A stretch of 64,000 nt of DNA from Runella sp. MFBS21. GTDB taxonomy: Bacteria; Bacteroidota; Bacteroidia; Cytophagales; Spirosomataceae. Positions 28,361 through 38,419 of this stretch are shown here, one piece after another (position 1 is the stretch's first letter; every line of letters starts with the position of its first letter). The translations under genes were made by a program, and so were the position numbers. The DNA lies in NCBI RefSeq assembly GCF_029433105.1, contig NZ_JARNTW010000025.1, positions 30,222-94,221 of the forward strand. Direction: 5' to 3'. The notes beneath the pieces were generated by a model. That model did no database searches. It saw only the letters and a list, made by a program, of their open reading frames with translations, and was not told the origin of the DNA.

Positions 28361-29824
28361 ATGCTTGATCTGCTCTCCTCCATACCCTATTCACCACAAG
28401 GCAAGCGCTGGCTTTATGGCCTCATAGGCCTTGGGAGTGCGGCATTTGGAGGTATATTGATTGCCAAATTGGGAATGACGGGGGTTGTATTTTCGGCCTT
28501 GATTCCGATAGGGCTGATTGTGGTAGGGGCTATTTTTCGCAATCCCAAGCTAGGGCTTCTCACTTACATTCAGTTGAGTTATTTGGTCAATGCTTTAGCG
28601 CGGTTTTTGCCTTTTAGTTTGCCTTACGGGCTTATTATTGACGGAGTGTTGGGGCTTACCTTACTTAGTTTGGTGGTCAATGCCAAAAGCTTAAAGTGGG
28701 AGCGGATACAACATCCTACTTTTTACTTGGTTTTGATGTGGTTTGTTTACAACGTACTCGAAATTGCCAATCCTGAGTCGCCCTATAGAGCGGCTTGGTT
28801 TTATCACGCACGGCAGTTTTCTATCCACTGGATTATGGTATGTTGTATCATTTTGGTGCTGGATATTACTCGCAAAGATATTGTCAACTTGCTCAAAACT
28901 TGGATGATATGGTCGATTTTTGCGGCACTCTGGGCGTTTAAGCAACAGTACATCAGCCTGACCAATGCCGAGATAGAATGGCTCAATGCGGGTGGTGCCA
29001 AAACCCATATCTTGTTTGGACATTTGAGGAGTTTTTCTTTTTATACCGATGCTTCTCAGTTTGGGGCCGAAATGGCCGGTTTGACCCTTGTGTGTCTTAT
29101 TTTTATGTTTGAAGAAAAGACTTGGAAAGCAAAAATTCCCTACCTTATTTTGGCCTTTTTCTATTTTTGGGGGTTTGCGGTATCAGGTACGAGGAGTGCG
29201 CTTTTTATCATGTTGGCGGGTTATCCTTTCTATTTGTTTATCAAGCGCGATTTCAACAAAATCTTGCTCGGGATGTGCGTAGCTATTCCGATGATGATTA
29301 TTCTTCTTTTTACAAATATTGGTAATACCAACTACCAAATTTATCGGATTCGTACTGCTTTGAGACCCATGGAAGACCCTTCTTTTTTGCTTCGTCTCGA
29401 AAACCAACAAAAACTCTCTAACTACTTACGGCATCTGCCTTTTGGGGCTGGAATTGGCTCGGCAGGGGATACCGGCGCACGTTTTTCGCCGCACCATTTT
29501 GCTTCTCAAACTCCGCCTGACAGTTGGTTTGTGCAAGTATGGATTGAGACGGGGGTAGTGGGGCTGTATGTGTATATCGGGATGCTGTTGGGCATCATCG
29601 CGGTAGGGGTACATCGTATATGGAACCTGCAAGACCCCTGGCTTATCAAAATCATGTGTGCATTGTTGGCAGAGTTTGTAGGAGTAGTGGTGATGGGCTA
29701 TTCCAATCCTGTGATGGGACAGTTTCCTACTAGCTCATTTATTTTTATTACTTCGATTTTATTTACTTCAAGCGAGCGCTGGGATCCGGCGTTTGGATTG
29801 ATGTCAAAAAAGGGCAAAAGATGA
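28361..29824 (+). CDS. O-antigen ligase/polymerase-like membrane protein (Wzy)
   Basis: 487 residues, with ten or more hydrophobic helices. The Wzy_C/O-antigen ligase region is visible as WGFAVSGTRSALFIMLAGYPFYL (around 267-289), followed by a long periplasmic loop (about 315-390) with PHHFASQTPPDSWFVQ and then IETGVVGLYVYIGML. In a Wzx/Wzy-type cluster it is the candidate repeat-unit polymerase. Overlaps the next gene by 4 bp (ATGA). Confidence 0.82.
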   Translation: MLDLLSSIPYSPQGKRWLYGLIGLGSAAFGGILIAKLGMTGVVFSALIPIGLIVVGAIFRNPKLGLLTYIQLSYLVNALARFLPFSLPYGLIIDGVLGLTLLSLVVNAKSLKWERIQHPTFYLVLMWFVYNVLEIANPESPYRAAWFYHARQFSIHWIMVCCIILVLDITRKDIVNLLKTWMIWSIFAALWAFKQQYISLTNAEIEWLNAGGAKTHILFGHLRSFSFYTDASQFGAEMAGLTLVCLIFMFEEKTWKAKIPYLILAFFYFWGFAVSGTRSALFIMLAGYPFYLFIKRDFNKILLGMCVAIPMMIILLFTNIGNTNYQIYRIRTALRPMEDPSFLLRLENQQKLSNYLRHLPFGAGIGSAGDTGARFSPHHFASQTPPDSWFVQVWIETGVVGLYVYIGMLLGIIAVGVHRIWNLQDPWLIKIMCALLAEFVGVVVMGYSNPVMGQFPTSSFIFITSILFTSSERWDPAFGLMSKKGKR

Positions 29825-30669
29825 AAGTAGCGCATTTGATATTGGTTCATACCCAGCCTCATCAGCTCAATCGATTGATAGGAAGTCTACTTCATCCAGA
29901 AGCCGATTTTTATATACACCTCGACAAAAAAGCGGACATAAAAGTGTTTCGGGAGGCAATCACCCACCCCTCTGTCGTATTTGTCACCAAAAGAGTAGAT
30001 GTACGCTGGGGGGCTTATAGCATGGTACAGGCTACCCTCAACGGTTTTGAAGAAATATTGGCCACTAAAATCCCTTATGGCTATGTCAATTTGCTGAGTG
30101 GGCAGGATTACCCTTTACAGTCGCCGGAGACAATCCATCGGTTTTTGGCAAGCAATCCTCTTCAACAATACATGGAGTTTAGGGAGGTAGAAAATGACTG
30201 GCAGGAGGCAATTCCACGGATTAAAAAATACCATTTGGTGAATTTTAATATCCCAGGGAAATTCAAGCTTGAGGCTCTTATCAATACCGTCCTTCCGCCG
30301 CGTCTGCTGCCCCAAGGAATGGTAGCGGTGGGGCGCTCCCAATGGTTTACGATTACCTTAGAGGCGGTTCGTTTTATCATAACCTATCTCAAAGAACATC
30401 CCCGTTTGGTACGTTTTTTTAAGCTTACTTGGGGGGTAGATGAAATTATTTTTCAAACTATTTTGTACAATTCTCCTTTCAACGCCACGCTTGTCAACGA
30501 CAACCTAAGGTATATTGATTGGTCTGAAGGAAAAAGTAGCCCCAAAACATTGACCCTAAAGGACAAAGAAGTATTGAAAAGTTCGACGAAGTTTTTTGCC
30601 CGTAAATTCAACGAAGCCACGGAGGCTTCTATATTGGATTGGTTGGATGAGGAAATGAAACAAGACTAA
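29821..30669 (+). CDS. GT14-like core-2/I-branching glycosyltransferase
   Basis: 282 residues. Family marks: AHLILVHTQPHQL at the start, YIHLDKKAD, then VRWGAYSMVQATLNGF, VNLLSGQDYPLQ, and a late GVDEIIFQTIL. These match bacterial members of the core-2 beta-1,6-N-acetylglucosaminyltransferase family, which also includes xylosyltransferases. Likely adds a branch sugar. Converges on the acyltransferase gene 17 nt away. Confidence 0.87.
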   Translation: MKVAHLILVHTQPHQLNRLIGSLLHPEADFYIHLDKKADIKVFREAITHPSVVFVTKRVDVRWGAYSMVQATLNGFEEILATKIPYGYVNLLSGQDYPLQSPETIHRFLASNPLQQYMEFREVENDWQEAIPRIKKYHLVNFNIPGKFKLEALINTVLPPRLLPQGMVAVGRSQWFTITLEAVRFIITYLKEHPRLVRFFKLTWGVDEIIFQTILYNSPFNATLVNDNLRYIDWSEGKSSPKTLTLKDKEVLKSSTKFFARKFNEATEASILDWLDEEMKQD

Positions 30670-30686
30670 AGGCTTACAAATGTTTT

Positions 30687-31313
30687 TTATGAAGGATTGC
30701 TTACTTTTTCCCACTTACCATTGGTGGAGTTGTATTGTTTGAGGAGACGGGCGGGATTGCCACCTACTACTGAGTAAGGAGGGACATTTTTGGTGACAAC
30801 GCTCCCGCCGGCTACTACCGAATGCTTGCCTATGGTGACACCTGCCGTGATTACGGCATTGGCTCCAATCCAGCATTCATCTTCGATGATGATAGGACGA
30901 GTAGTAACGGGCTGACGGTGAATAGCCATAGAAGTGTCCTCATAAGAGTGATTAAGACCCGAAAACACCACGTGCTGGGCAATGATGACATCGTTGCCAA
31001 TATGTACTGGGCCAATCACTACCGACCCGATGCCTACCGTAGAGTGAGAGCCAATGTGTACATCACCGACGCCATTGTTGACTACACAAAAAGACTCCAC
31101 TGTACTATGAGGACCAAGACTAAAGGCATTGAAGGGCAATACATCGAGCCTTACTTTGGATCTGACAACGGAGGAAGAATGACGCTTATGAATAAAGGGA
31201 TTGACAAACCAACTTACCCATAGACGAGGTCGGGCCTGATTAGTTGGAATCAACAACCAATGAATGAGACGTTTGAGGGCAGGACGCTGGTCGACATAAC
31301 TTTTGAGACTCAT
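30687..31313 (-). CDS. Left-handed beta-helix sugar O-acetyltransferase
   Basis: 208 residues. Hexapeptide repeats (V.IG..., I.....I) run from about residue 75 to 185: VHIGSHSTVGIGSVVIGPVHIG, VIIAQHVVFSGLNHSYED (with the catalytic-type histidine), then WIGANAVITAGVTIG, SVVAGGSVV and PPYSVVGGNPARLL, the standard WcaF/NodL ending. The first 60 residues are an extra basic N-terminus. It should acetylate a sugar of the polymer or its precursor using acetyl-CoA. Minus strand, in a two-gene unit with a GT4-like enzyme. Confidence 0.88.
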   Translation of the reverse strand: MSLKSYVDQRPALKRLIHWLLIPTNQARPRLWVSWFVNPFIHKRHSSSVVRSKVRLDVLPFNAFSLGPHSTVESFCVVNNGVGDVHIGSHSTVGIGSVVIGPVHIGNDVIIAQHVVFSGLNHSYEDTSMAIHRQPVTTRPIIIEDECWIGANAVITAGVTIGKHSVVAGGSVVTKNVPPYSVVGGNPARLLKQYNSTNGKWEKVSNPS

Positions 31314-31337
31314 ACAATCAGGGATTATAAGGGCTAA

Positions 31338-32552
31338 CTAAATGGCTTTGGTAGGAATAGAACGAATGGCTTTGAGGAGGTCACCTACCGAATTTTCCCA
31401 AGTGTGCTGATGGGCAAAGGCAATGCGCTCGTGGCTACTTGAGAGTTCTTGACCAGCAAGTGCAAGGGCGATTTGTTTGGCAAATTGCTGTGGAGTTTCG
31501 GCCAAGTAGACGTGTTCTTTGAAAAGTGACATGGTATCGGTTTTGACGGCAATGACGGGTTTGCCCATGGCCAAATATTCATCGATTTTACGGGGGTAGT
31601 TGCCAATCGTGACCTCATTGAGGAGCTGAGGGTTGATGAGTACATTCATTCCTGCCAAATAAGCAGGGATTTCTTTGGGGGTTTTGGAACCTAAAAAATG
31701 CACATTAGAAAAAGCCTTGAGCTGGTCAGTAGGAAAAGAATCATCAGGAGAACCGATAAGTACAATCTGCCATTTTGGATGGTTTTGTGCAATGGTTTGA
31801 AGCAGCCCACCATCAAGCCGCAAGCCCGTAAGTGCTCCTGCATAGCCGATGCGAGGCGTAGGAATCGCCGCCAAATCTTCGGGAATTACCTCGTTTTTTT
31901 GGGGGTCAAAAAGTGATAAATCACATCCTTGTCCTACATAAACGGAGTGGGGGTTGTAGCGAGCAGCTTGCTGTGCGAGATAGAGGGAGTTGCTTGCTAC
32001 TAAGTCAACTTTCTTCATCAGCAAAGGTTCTAAGCGAGCTCCGTGGCGACGCCAAAAATCGACGGCCAAGAAATTGTCCCTCAAATAATATACCGATACG
32101 CTAGGCCTGAGAAGTTCTTTCATATAAAATCCTTGAAGCATATCGTTGTCGTTGATTAGTATAAACGACTCCCAACCAAGGGTCGAAATCGCTTCTTTGA
32201 TTTCTTTGGCGAAGCGTTTGCTATTGAGGTAATTGAGGCGGTCGTAAATAGGACCATCTGGGAGCCAATTGAGAGAGGCTAGCACCGATTTTGGACTTAA
32301 AACCCACAAATTGGGTTTGTCTTCAATCAGATTTTGGCCGTGGTGTTGGGCTATGAACTCTTTGCGTTGTTGAAATCGGCCTGATTTTTGAGAGATTACC
32401 GTTGACCAGTCAAGTGGGTCATTGATGAAAAGCACGCGATGCGATTCTGACAAAACATGAGCCATGTCTCGGATATTGCTGCCTAGGTTCTTTTCTTCCC
32501 AAGTTTGGCGGGAAGTAATGACAAAGTTGAGTTTTGGGAGGATTGGTTGCAT
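31338..32552 (-). CDS. GT4-like glycosyltransferase
   Basis: 404 residues from the ATG at 32552 (a TTG three codons earlier is less likely). GT-B fold: N-terminal domain with RQTWEEKNLGSNIRDMAH and LFIND; C-terminal Rossmann domain with GYAGALTGLRLDGGLL, IVLIGS, VHFLGSKTPKEIPAYLAG and the donor-binding KIDEYLAMGKPVIAV. The E-x7-E pattern of GT4 is degenerate. Donor unknown. It is divergent from the TolC/Wzz genes across 281 nt and upstream of the O-acetyltransferase. Confidence 0.82.
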   Translation of the reverse strand: MQPILPKLNFVITSRQTWEEKNLGSNIRDMAHVLSESHRVLFINDPLDWSTVISQKSGRFQQRKEFIAQHHGQNLIEDKPNLWVLSPKSVLASLNWLPDGPIYDRLNYLNSKRFAKEIKEAISTLGWESFILINDNDMLQGFYMKELLRPSVSVYYLRDNFLAVDFWRRHGARLEPLLMKKVDLVASNSLYLAQQAARYNPHSVYVGQGCDLSLFDPQKNEVIPEDLAAIPTPRIGYAGALTGLRLDGGLLQTIAQNHPKWQIVLIGSPDDSFPTDQLKAFSNVHFLGSKTPKEIPAYLAGMNVLINPQLLNEVTIGNYPRKIDEYLAMGKPVIAVKTDTMSLFKEHVYLAETPQQFAKQIALALAGQELSSSHERIAFAHQHTWENSVGDLLKAIRSIPTKAI

Positions 32553-32833
32553 ACTAAACAAAACGTCGATAGATGTGTTTCATAGTGAAAAGAGGTAGGG
32601 CAGCATTTATAGGAATAATTGAATAAAGATATTACCGATTATCTTTATATACAAGAAATATAAAAGGAATATGATTAACAACTTTGTTTTTATTTTAACG
32701 TATTGAAATATAGTATTTTAGGTGGTTTTTGGGACGGTGATTTTACACCTGTCTATTATTGAAAACTACTTATAATAAACATTTTAGTGTTTAAAATATA
32801 CACTCCATAAATAAGAATAAATAGGATATTTGG

Positions 32834-33634
32834 ATGATAACAACTACGCAAAATTGGCAATATATTCGTGTTCAATATGTGTCCTTATTGTTTATTATGG
32901 TGGTTTGCGGTACACCTAGAGGGCACACACAGCAAAGCTCGGGTGGTTCGATGGCCGGACAACGTCCTGATTCTGTATATATTGACTTCAATAAAGACAT
33001 TGCCCAGCAGTTATTGCCTTTTGAAGAAATATACCAATTAGCCATTGCTAACTCTCCTTCCATAAAATACGAGAAAGAGATTTCTACTGCTCAAAGTGCT
33101 GTTTATAAACTATCAAAAATGCAGATTTTGCAGTCGGGTGCGGGATTAGCGAGTTATTCTACTGGTAATCAAGCCATACTTTCTACCGGGCCAGGTGCTC
33201 CGACTGATGCCATCGGACAAATCGCCAACGGTTATCGACTCGGGGCTAATTTTCAGGTGAGTTTGTACGATATTTTTGGCCGTAAACAGCAGCTTAAACA
33301 ATCTAAAGCCAATTATCAAGCCTCTCAATATCGTAGAGAAGTGATTGAATTACAGCTTAGAAGGGAGTTGATTGATTTGTACCAAGACCTTATCACTACC
33401 CAACAACTCTTGCGGATTCGGTTTCAGGACGAAAAACTGGCACTTTCGTCTATGCAGTTGGCAGAAATAGAATTTCAGCAGCGTAAAATTGATTTGACTG
33501 CCGTGTCTACAATCAATAACCTCTATTATTCGTCTAAGTCTGCTACTGAACAAGTGAGAGGAACATTTCTGAAGTTTTTGTACAATCTTGAAGCTATGGT
33601 AGGGATGCCTATCTACTCACTCAAACGGAAATAG
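32834..33634 (+). CDS. Half-length TolC/OEP-like outer-membrane protein
   Basis: 266 residues, with a hydrophobic N-terminal segment (about 15-32, probable signal) and then the pattern of one OEP repeat: FEEIYQLAIANSPSIKYEKEI, a long amphipathic helix, beta region YRLGANFQVSLYDIFGRK, another helix pair ending ATEQVRGTFLKFLYNLEAMVG. A normal TolC monomer has two such repeats (over 400 residues); this has one, so six subunits instead of three would be needed for a channel. It lies 9 nt before the Wzz/GumC-like gene, and no Wza-like SLBB protein is in the cluster, so it may be the export channel (inference). Confidence 0.7.
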   Translation: MITTTQNWQYIRVQYVSLLFIMVVCGTPRGHTQQSSGGSMAGQRPDSVYIDFNKDIAQQLLPFEEIYQLAIANSPSIKYEKEISTAQSAVYKLSKMQILQSGAGLASYSTGNQAILSTGPGAPTDAIGQIANGYRLGANFQVSLYDIFGRKQQLKQSKANYQASQYRREVIELQLRRELIDLYQDLITTQQLLRIRFQDEKLALSSMQLAEIEFQQRKIDLTAVSTINNLYYSSKSATEQVRGTFLKFLYNLEAMVGMPIYSLKRK

Positions 33635-33643
33635 CAAGCAGGT

Positions 33644-35845
33644 ATGTCGTATCATTTATTTATAAGATTCCTAAAAGACCACATTATTTGGTTTATAGTA
33701 TTGCCCATTGTGACGGCAGCTACGGTGTATTATTTTACCCGAAAAGAGCGCAAAGAGTATACCGTTCAGGCGACTATTTACACGGGACTAGGATCTGGAT
33801 ATAATTTAAAATCTGTCAATAGTTCAGGGTCTTTTGACTACTCAGGGGTGACCAATGCCTTTGACAATCTCTTAACTACGCTCAATTCCTCCGAAACCAT
33901 GCTACAAGTGGGGATAAGCTTGCTAACAGACCACCTAAAATTGACTAAACCTGATACTTTGATATTGGGTGCCAAGGGTTTTGAGAAACTCCATCAGGCC
34001 ATTCCTGCGCCTCTTGCCAATTACCTTGCCAAACAATCTGATGCAGTGCGCTATGCCCAAATCGACAGTATGGGGAGGTCAGAGGCTTATAATCCCATTA
34101 AAGCTTTACTGGCCAAAGGAGATATGTACTATTCGGGGGAGTATATCTCTAAAAAGCTGAGAGCCAACCGCAAAAACTCAAGTGACATGCTCGAAATGGA
34201 ATATGAGTCGGATGACCCTGCGGTGACTATTCAGACGTTAGATTTTGTGATAGCAATCTTGAACCAACGCTACATTTCTCTTAAAAGCTCAGATACCAAT
34301 CCAGTGATTGGGTATTATGAACAAAAAACCAATGAAGCCAAACGGAGATTGGATGCCGCAGAGTCTAAGTTGAGGGCTTTCAATGTAGATCATGAATTGC
34401 TGAGTTATGATGAAGAATCGAAAAATATTGCTTTCTCACGCGAAAATTTTGTCAATGAGTATAATCTTGAACTGATGAAAAATAGAGCTACAAAAGCTTC
34501 TATTGACGAGCTTTCAAAGCGCATGAGTCAGCGTGGCAACTTGCTGGTTATCAATAGTGAACTTGTAAAAAAACAAGCCGAACTAGCTGATGCTCAAGGA
34601 GAATTAGTGAGTGCCCAAACCAGCAGGAGCAACAGCGAAATAGCGCGAATTGAAGCTAAAATCAGAAAAATCACGGACGAAATGAAAGTGATAGCTCAAA
34701 AGTATTATGCGGCGGGTGATTCGCCAGAGTCGATTCCGTCGAATAAATTGATTGAAGATTGGCTGGCTAAAGTGCTTGAATATGCAGAATCTAATGCACG
34801 TTTGGAAGTATACAAACAACGTCTCAACGAATATCAAAACAAAATAACGGAACTGAGTCCTTTGGGAACAGAACTACGACAGCTCAATCGCGAGCTAGAG
34901 GTAGCAGAGAAAGAATATTTGGCTTTGACCCAAAGCCTCAACGAAGCGCAAGTGCATCGTCAGGATATTTCGCTTGACAAACCGCTCAAGGTAGTGGACC
35001 CTCCTAAATATCCCTATACAGCAAAACCTACCAAAAGACTAATTTTTGTAGCGGCTGGTTTCGGAATTGGCCTGTTTTTTGCTTTGATGCTCACCATCAT
35101 TAGATTTTTGCTCGACAGCCGTCTCGATTCCCCCGAACATGCCGAAGTGCGTATTGGCCAATCGGTCACAATTGTATTCCCAAAAGTCAAAAAATTCTCG
35201 ATTGGCACTAAAGAAAGTAGAGCCGCTATCAGCATGTTTGAGCAACTTAGTAATGCCATCAATATCGATATTGTACAAGCAACTTCCAAGCAACCGCCCC
35301 CGATTATTACGCTCTTTAGCATGCGTTCTAAACAAGGCAAAACGTGGGTAGCTCATGGGGTAGCTCGCCTCTATGCCGAAACAGGGCAGAAGATCGCCTA
35401 TTTTTATCCTCGAATTACCAAAAACGACCAACCTTTTGAGTTGGGAGGTGTCACGTTTTATCCCTACGAGATACGTCCTGAATTCATGAATGTGAGGGAC
35501 TTAAATGAGTTGTTGCTCAAAAATCAAGAATATAATCCTTTCTATTTCGATAAAATCTTGCTAGAGTTACCGGCTCTTATCAGTAGCCCTCTTCCGGTGT
35601 ATCTGCTTCATAAAAGTCATGTCGCGATTTTGGTGGCTGATGCCAATAGTGGCTGGGGACGCCGTGAAAGGCAATTGATGGCTCTGTACAACAAAATTGC
35701 GTCGTCGTCGCTCATTACGGTTTTAAATCGCGTAGAAAGCGATTATATTGATGCCCCAAGTAGGAGTGAGGCGGAGCAGATATTGGTCCAACCAGAGCTT
35801 TTACTAAAACATCAACGAAAACTTCCTTCTGCTTCGGAAGGATAA
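33644..35845 (+). CDS. Wzz/GumC-like co-polymerase with degenerate tyrosine-kinase domain
   Basis: 733 residues. Transmembrane helix at about 16-34, a large periplasmic coiled-coil domain (40-460) with typical Wzz/GNVR features, a second transmembrane helix at about 467-489 preceded by a proline-rich motif (DPPKYPYTAKPTKR), then a cytoplasmic P-loop domain. There, the Walker A region reads FSMRSKQGKTWVA, lacking the GxGKT pattern of real BY-kinases, and later ILVADANSGWGRRER replaces the Walker B region. There is no tyrosine-rich tail. So polymer length control is likely while kinase activity is doubtful. Confidence 0.82.
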   Translation: MSYHLFIRFLKDHIIWFIVLPIVTAATVYYFTRKERKEYTVQATIYTGLGSGYNLKSVNSSGSFDYSGVTNAFDNLLTTLNSSETMLQVGISLLTDHLKLTKPDTLILGAKGFEKLHQAIPAPLANYLAKQSDAVRYAQIDSMGRSEAYNPIKALLAKGDMYYSGEYISKKLRANRKNSSDMLEMEYESDDPAVTIQTLDFVIAILNQRYISLKSSDTNPVIGYYEQKTNEAKRRLDAAESKLRAFNVDHELLSYDEESKNIAFSRENFVNEYNLELMKNRATKASIDELSKRMSQRGNLLVINSELVKKQAELADAQGELVSAQTSRSNSEIARIEAKIRKITDEMKVIAQKYYAAGDSPESIPSNKLIEDWLAKVLEYAESNARLEVYKQRLNEYQNKITELSPLGTELRQLNRELEVAEKEYLALTQSLNEAQVHRQDISLDKPLKVVDPPKYPYTAKPTKRLIFVAAGFGIGLFFALMLTIIRFLLDSRLDSPEHAEVRIGQSVTIVFPKVKKFSIGTKESRAAISMFEQLSNAINIDIVQATSKQPPPIITLFSMRSKQGKTWVAHGVARLYAETGQKIAYFYPRITKNDQPFELGGVTFYPYEIRPEFMNVRDLNELLLKNQEYNPFYFDKILLELPALISSPLPVYLLHKSHVAILVADANSGWGRRERQLMALYNKIASSSLITVLNRVESDYIDAPSRSEAEQILVQPELLLKHQRKLPSASEG

Positions 35846-35862
35846 CATTCTATTTTTGAGGC

Positions 35863-37299
35863 ATGAGCAATACCAAAAAGGCTATTCAGGGCGGCAAATG
35901 GATTACCATTTCGACGGTTGTATCTACTGTGTTTCAGTTTGCACAGGTATCTATTTTGGCTCGTTTGCTTGATCCTGCCGTTTTTGGGGTAGTAAGTGTA
36001 AGTACGTTGCTCATCAATTTCTTTTATATTTTTAGTAACCTAGGTTTTTCTAATTCAATCATTTATAAACAAGAAACCGACCAAAAAGTACTATCGACTT
36101 TGTATTTTTTGAGCCTGATGATGGGCTTTGTCATTTTTGTATTGGTATACTTGAGTGCTCCTTTGGTCATTGCGTATTATAAAGAACCCCGTCTCGACAA
36201 AGTAATCAAATTGGCTTCGCTTTATTTTTTGATTATATATTTTGGACAAATCTATTTGTTTTTGCTTCAAAAAGAGCTGAGATTCAGAGATATAGCTATT
36301 ATGGAGATTGCGGGGGCGGCCATAGGGATGGTCGTGGCTATCGGGCTTGCTTATCAAGGTTTTGAAGAGTTGTCGCTGATTTATGGGCAGCTTTCGATGC
36401 ACGTGGTACGTACGGTGCTACAGATTGCTTTTGGAATTCGGCTGTTTTTTCCGTCGCTATATTTCAATATTGATTTAATAAAAGAACACTTACGGTTTGG
36501 TCTTTATAATGTAGGCGACGGTTTTTTGGGGTTTGTACAAGGCAATTCCGACAATATCGTAGTAGGAGGGTTATTAGGGGTAAAGTCACTGGGGTATTAT
36601 ACCATTGCATCGCAGTTGGCGATATTTCCGATTACAAAACTCAACCCCATCATTTTGCAAGTAGCTTATCCGCTTTTGGCCAAAATGAAGGAGGACGACA
36701 ACGAACTGCGCAAAGCTTATATCAAGATTTTGGATTTGATAAGCTATCTCAATATGCCACTTTTGGCGGGACTTTTTATCACCGCAAGTAGTGTAGTGCC
36801 GCTGTTGTATGGGCCAGGCTGGGAGCCTACTTTGCCTTTGATTCAAATATTCGTATTCCAAAGTTTGTGTAGTTGTTTGGCCAATCCACTTTTCACGATT
36901 GCCTTTACCAAAGGAAAACCCAACTTGCTATTTTATCTAAATCTAGTGACGCTCATCATCAAGATTCCATTGTTGTATTGGTTTGGGTCATACTGGGAAG
37001 TGACGGGTATCGCTTTGGCCTTTTTGACTTCTACTTTTATCAACTTAGTACTTAATTTTATGATTGCAAAGTGGTTGATTGGGTCCTTCTATCAGGCATT
37101 CTTTGCTAATTTTGTCAAGCCTGCCCTGTTTTGTTTGTTGATGGTATTGAGCGTTTATCTCTATCAGCAATTTGTTGGCAATGAGGGGGTGATTCATACT
37201 TTTGTGCAGATTGCGATTGGCGGGGCGGTGTTTGTAGCACTTACACTCAAATATAAAATGTCATTGCCCGAAATTTTGGCCATGAGAAAATCTATCTAA
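35863..37299 (+). CDS. Wzx-type polysaccharide flippase
   Basis: 478 residues, a MOP/polysaccharide-synthase family membrane protein with about 12-14 hydrophobic helices. The N-terminus (KKAIQGGKWITISTVVSTVFQFAQVSILARLLDPAVFGVVS) is diagnostic of the WcaM/TuaB/Wzx branch. It should flip the undecaprenyl-linked repeat unit across the inner membrane for the Wzy polymerase. In a run of genes 10-18 nt apart. Confidence 0.9.
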   Translation: MSNTKKAIQGGKWITISTVVSTVFQFAQVSILARLLDPAVFGVVSVSTLLINFFYIFSNLGFSNSIIYKQETDQKVLSTLYFLSLMMGFVIFVLVYLSAPLVIAYYKEPRLDKVIKLASLYFLIIYFGQIYLFLLQKELRFRDIAIMEIAGAAIGMVVAIGLAYQGFEELSLIYGQLSMHVVRTVLQIAFGIRLFFPSLYFNIDLIKEHLRFGLYNVGDGFLGFVQGNSDNIVVGGLLGVKSLGYYTIASQLAIFPITKLNPIILQVAYPLLAKMKEDDNELRKAYIKILDLISYLNMPLLAGLFITASSVVPLLYGPGWEPTLPLIQIFVFQSLCSCLANPLFTIAFTKGKPNLLFYLNLVTLIIKIPLLYWFGSYWEVTGIALAFLTSTFINLVLNFMIAKWLIGSFYQAFFANFVKPALFCLLMVLSVYLYQQFVGNEGVIHTFVQIAIGGAVFVALTLKYKMSLPEILAMRKSI

Positions 37300-37309
37300 C
37301 CCCATCCTG

Positions 37310-38419
37310 ATGAAACATCGATTCCTGATTTTGGATATTTTCAGGGGGATTTTTGCCTCTATGGTGGTGCTATTCCACTTGTCGCCATTTGCAGAAACGC
37401 CCTTGCTCAACAACGATTTTGTCGATAATTCCGACATGTTTGTTGATTTTTTCTTCGTTTTGAGTGGGTTTGTAATTAGTTACAATTATCAGTCTATCGC
37501 TACGGGTGAGCAAGTGACTGATTTTCTTCGAAAAAGATTGCGTCGGATTTATCCTTTACATTTATTGATGTTGTTGGCTTTTGTAGTAGTCGAAATTTCT
37601 AAGGGTTATTTAGCTTCTTATGTTCACGTCAATCAACCTACCAACCCAAACAATAACGTACTTACTTTTTTTACTTCTTTGTTTTTGCTCAATTCAGTCA
37701 AAATGCCGAGTGTTACCGACGTAAGTTGGAATATTCCCAGTTGGTCTATCAGTGCCGAAATGATTGCTTATATTGTGTTTGGACTCGGCATGTTACTCTT
37801 GGCAAAGACCAAACTTGGGCGTTACAGAGGTTTCTTTTATGGTAGTATTGCCCTGCTTTCTTTCGGGTTGTTGGCGGTTATTACGCAGGGTTTTGTGCTC
37901 AATTACAGCTTCGATTACGGTTTTCTAAGAGGAATCATTGGTTTTTTTGTAGGAGGGTTGTGTTATGAATCGTTTCGGTATATTTATTCGGTGGGAAGTC
38001 AGTGGAAATCTTCGGTTTTTGACTTGGCCGAAATCTTCATGTTGATACTTATTGGGCTGATGATTTACTACGGAGCTGCGTTAAAAGAAGTGGGTTTTGT
38101 GTACGAAATCTTGTTTTTTGGGGCTATTTTGGTTTTTTCTTTCGAAAAAGGCTGGGTGTCGCGCTTATTCAAAAAATCTACTTTTTTGGAGAAAGTTGGG
38201 ACGTATAGTTATTCGATTTATATGACACATTCGCTGCTAATTAGTATATTTAACATTCTATTTATAAGAATCCTAAAACTTCCCCCTTCGGCGTATTGGT
38301 ATTTGGTTTTTGCCAACTATTATTTGATATATAAAGTATCGGAGTGGACTTACAAAAACATTGAAATGCGATTTAAGGGCGGGTATAAGAAGATATCTAT
38401 CAAGCATGTCAGCGAATAA
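37310..38419 (+). CDS. Acyltransferase-3 family membrane protein (OafA-like)
   Basis: 369 residues, about ten hydrophobic helices. Family motifs: DIFRGIFASMVVLFHL at the N-terminus (catalytic His in FHL), MFVDFFFVLSGFVISYNY, FLRKRLRRIYPLH, and NIPSWSISAEMIAY. These proteins O-acetylate surface polysaccharide with cytoplasmic acetyl-CoA. Its stop overlaps the next GT gene by 14 bp. Confidence 0.9.
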   Translation: MKHRFLILDIFRGIFASMVVLFHLSPFAETPLLNNDFVDNSDMFVDFFFVLSGFVISYNYQSIATGEQVTDFLRKRLRRIYPLHLLMLLAFVVVEISKGYLASYVHVNQPTNPNNNVLTFFTSLFLLNSVKMPSVTDVSWNIPSWSISAEMIAYIVFGLGMLLLAKTKLGRYRGFFYGSIALLSFGLLAVITQGFVLNYSFDYGFLRGIIGFFVGGLCYESFRYIYSVGSQWKSSVFDLAEIFMLILIGLMIYYGAALKEVGFVYEILFFGAILVFSFEKGWVSRLFKKSTFLEKVGTYSYSIYMTHSLLISIFNILFIRILKLPPSAYWYLVFANYYLIYKVSEWTYKNIEMRFKGGYKKISIKHVSE

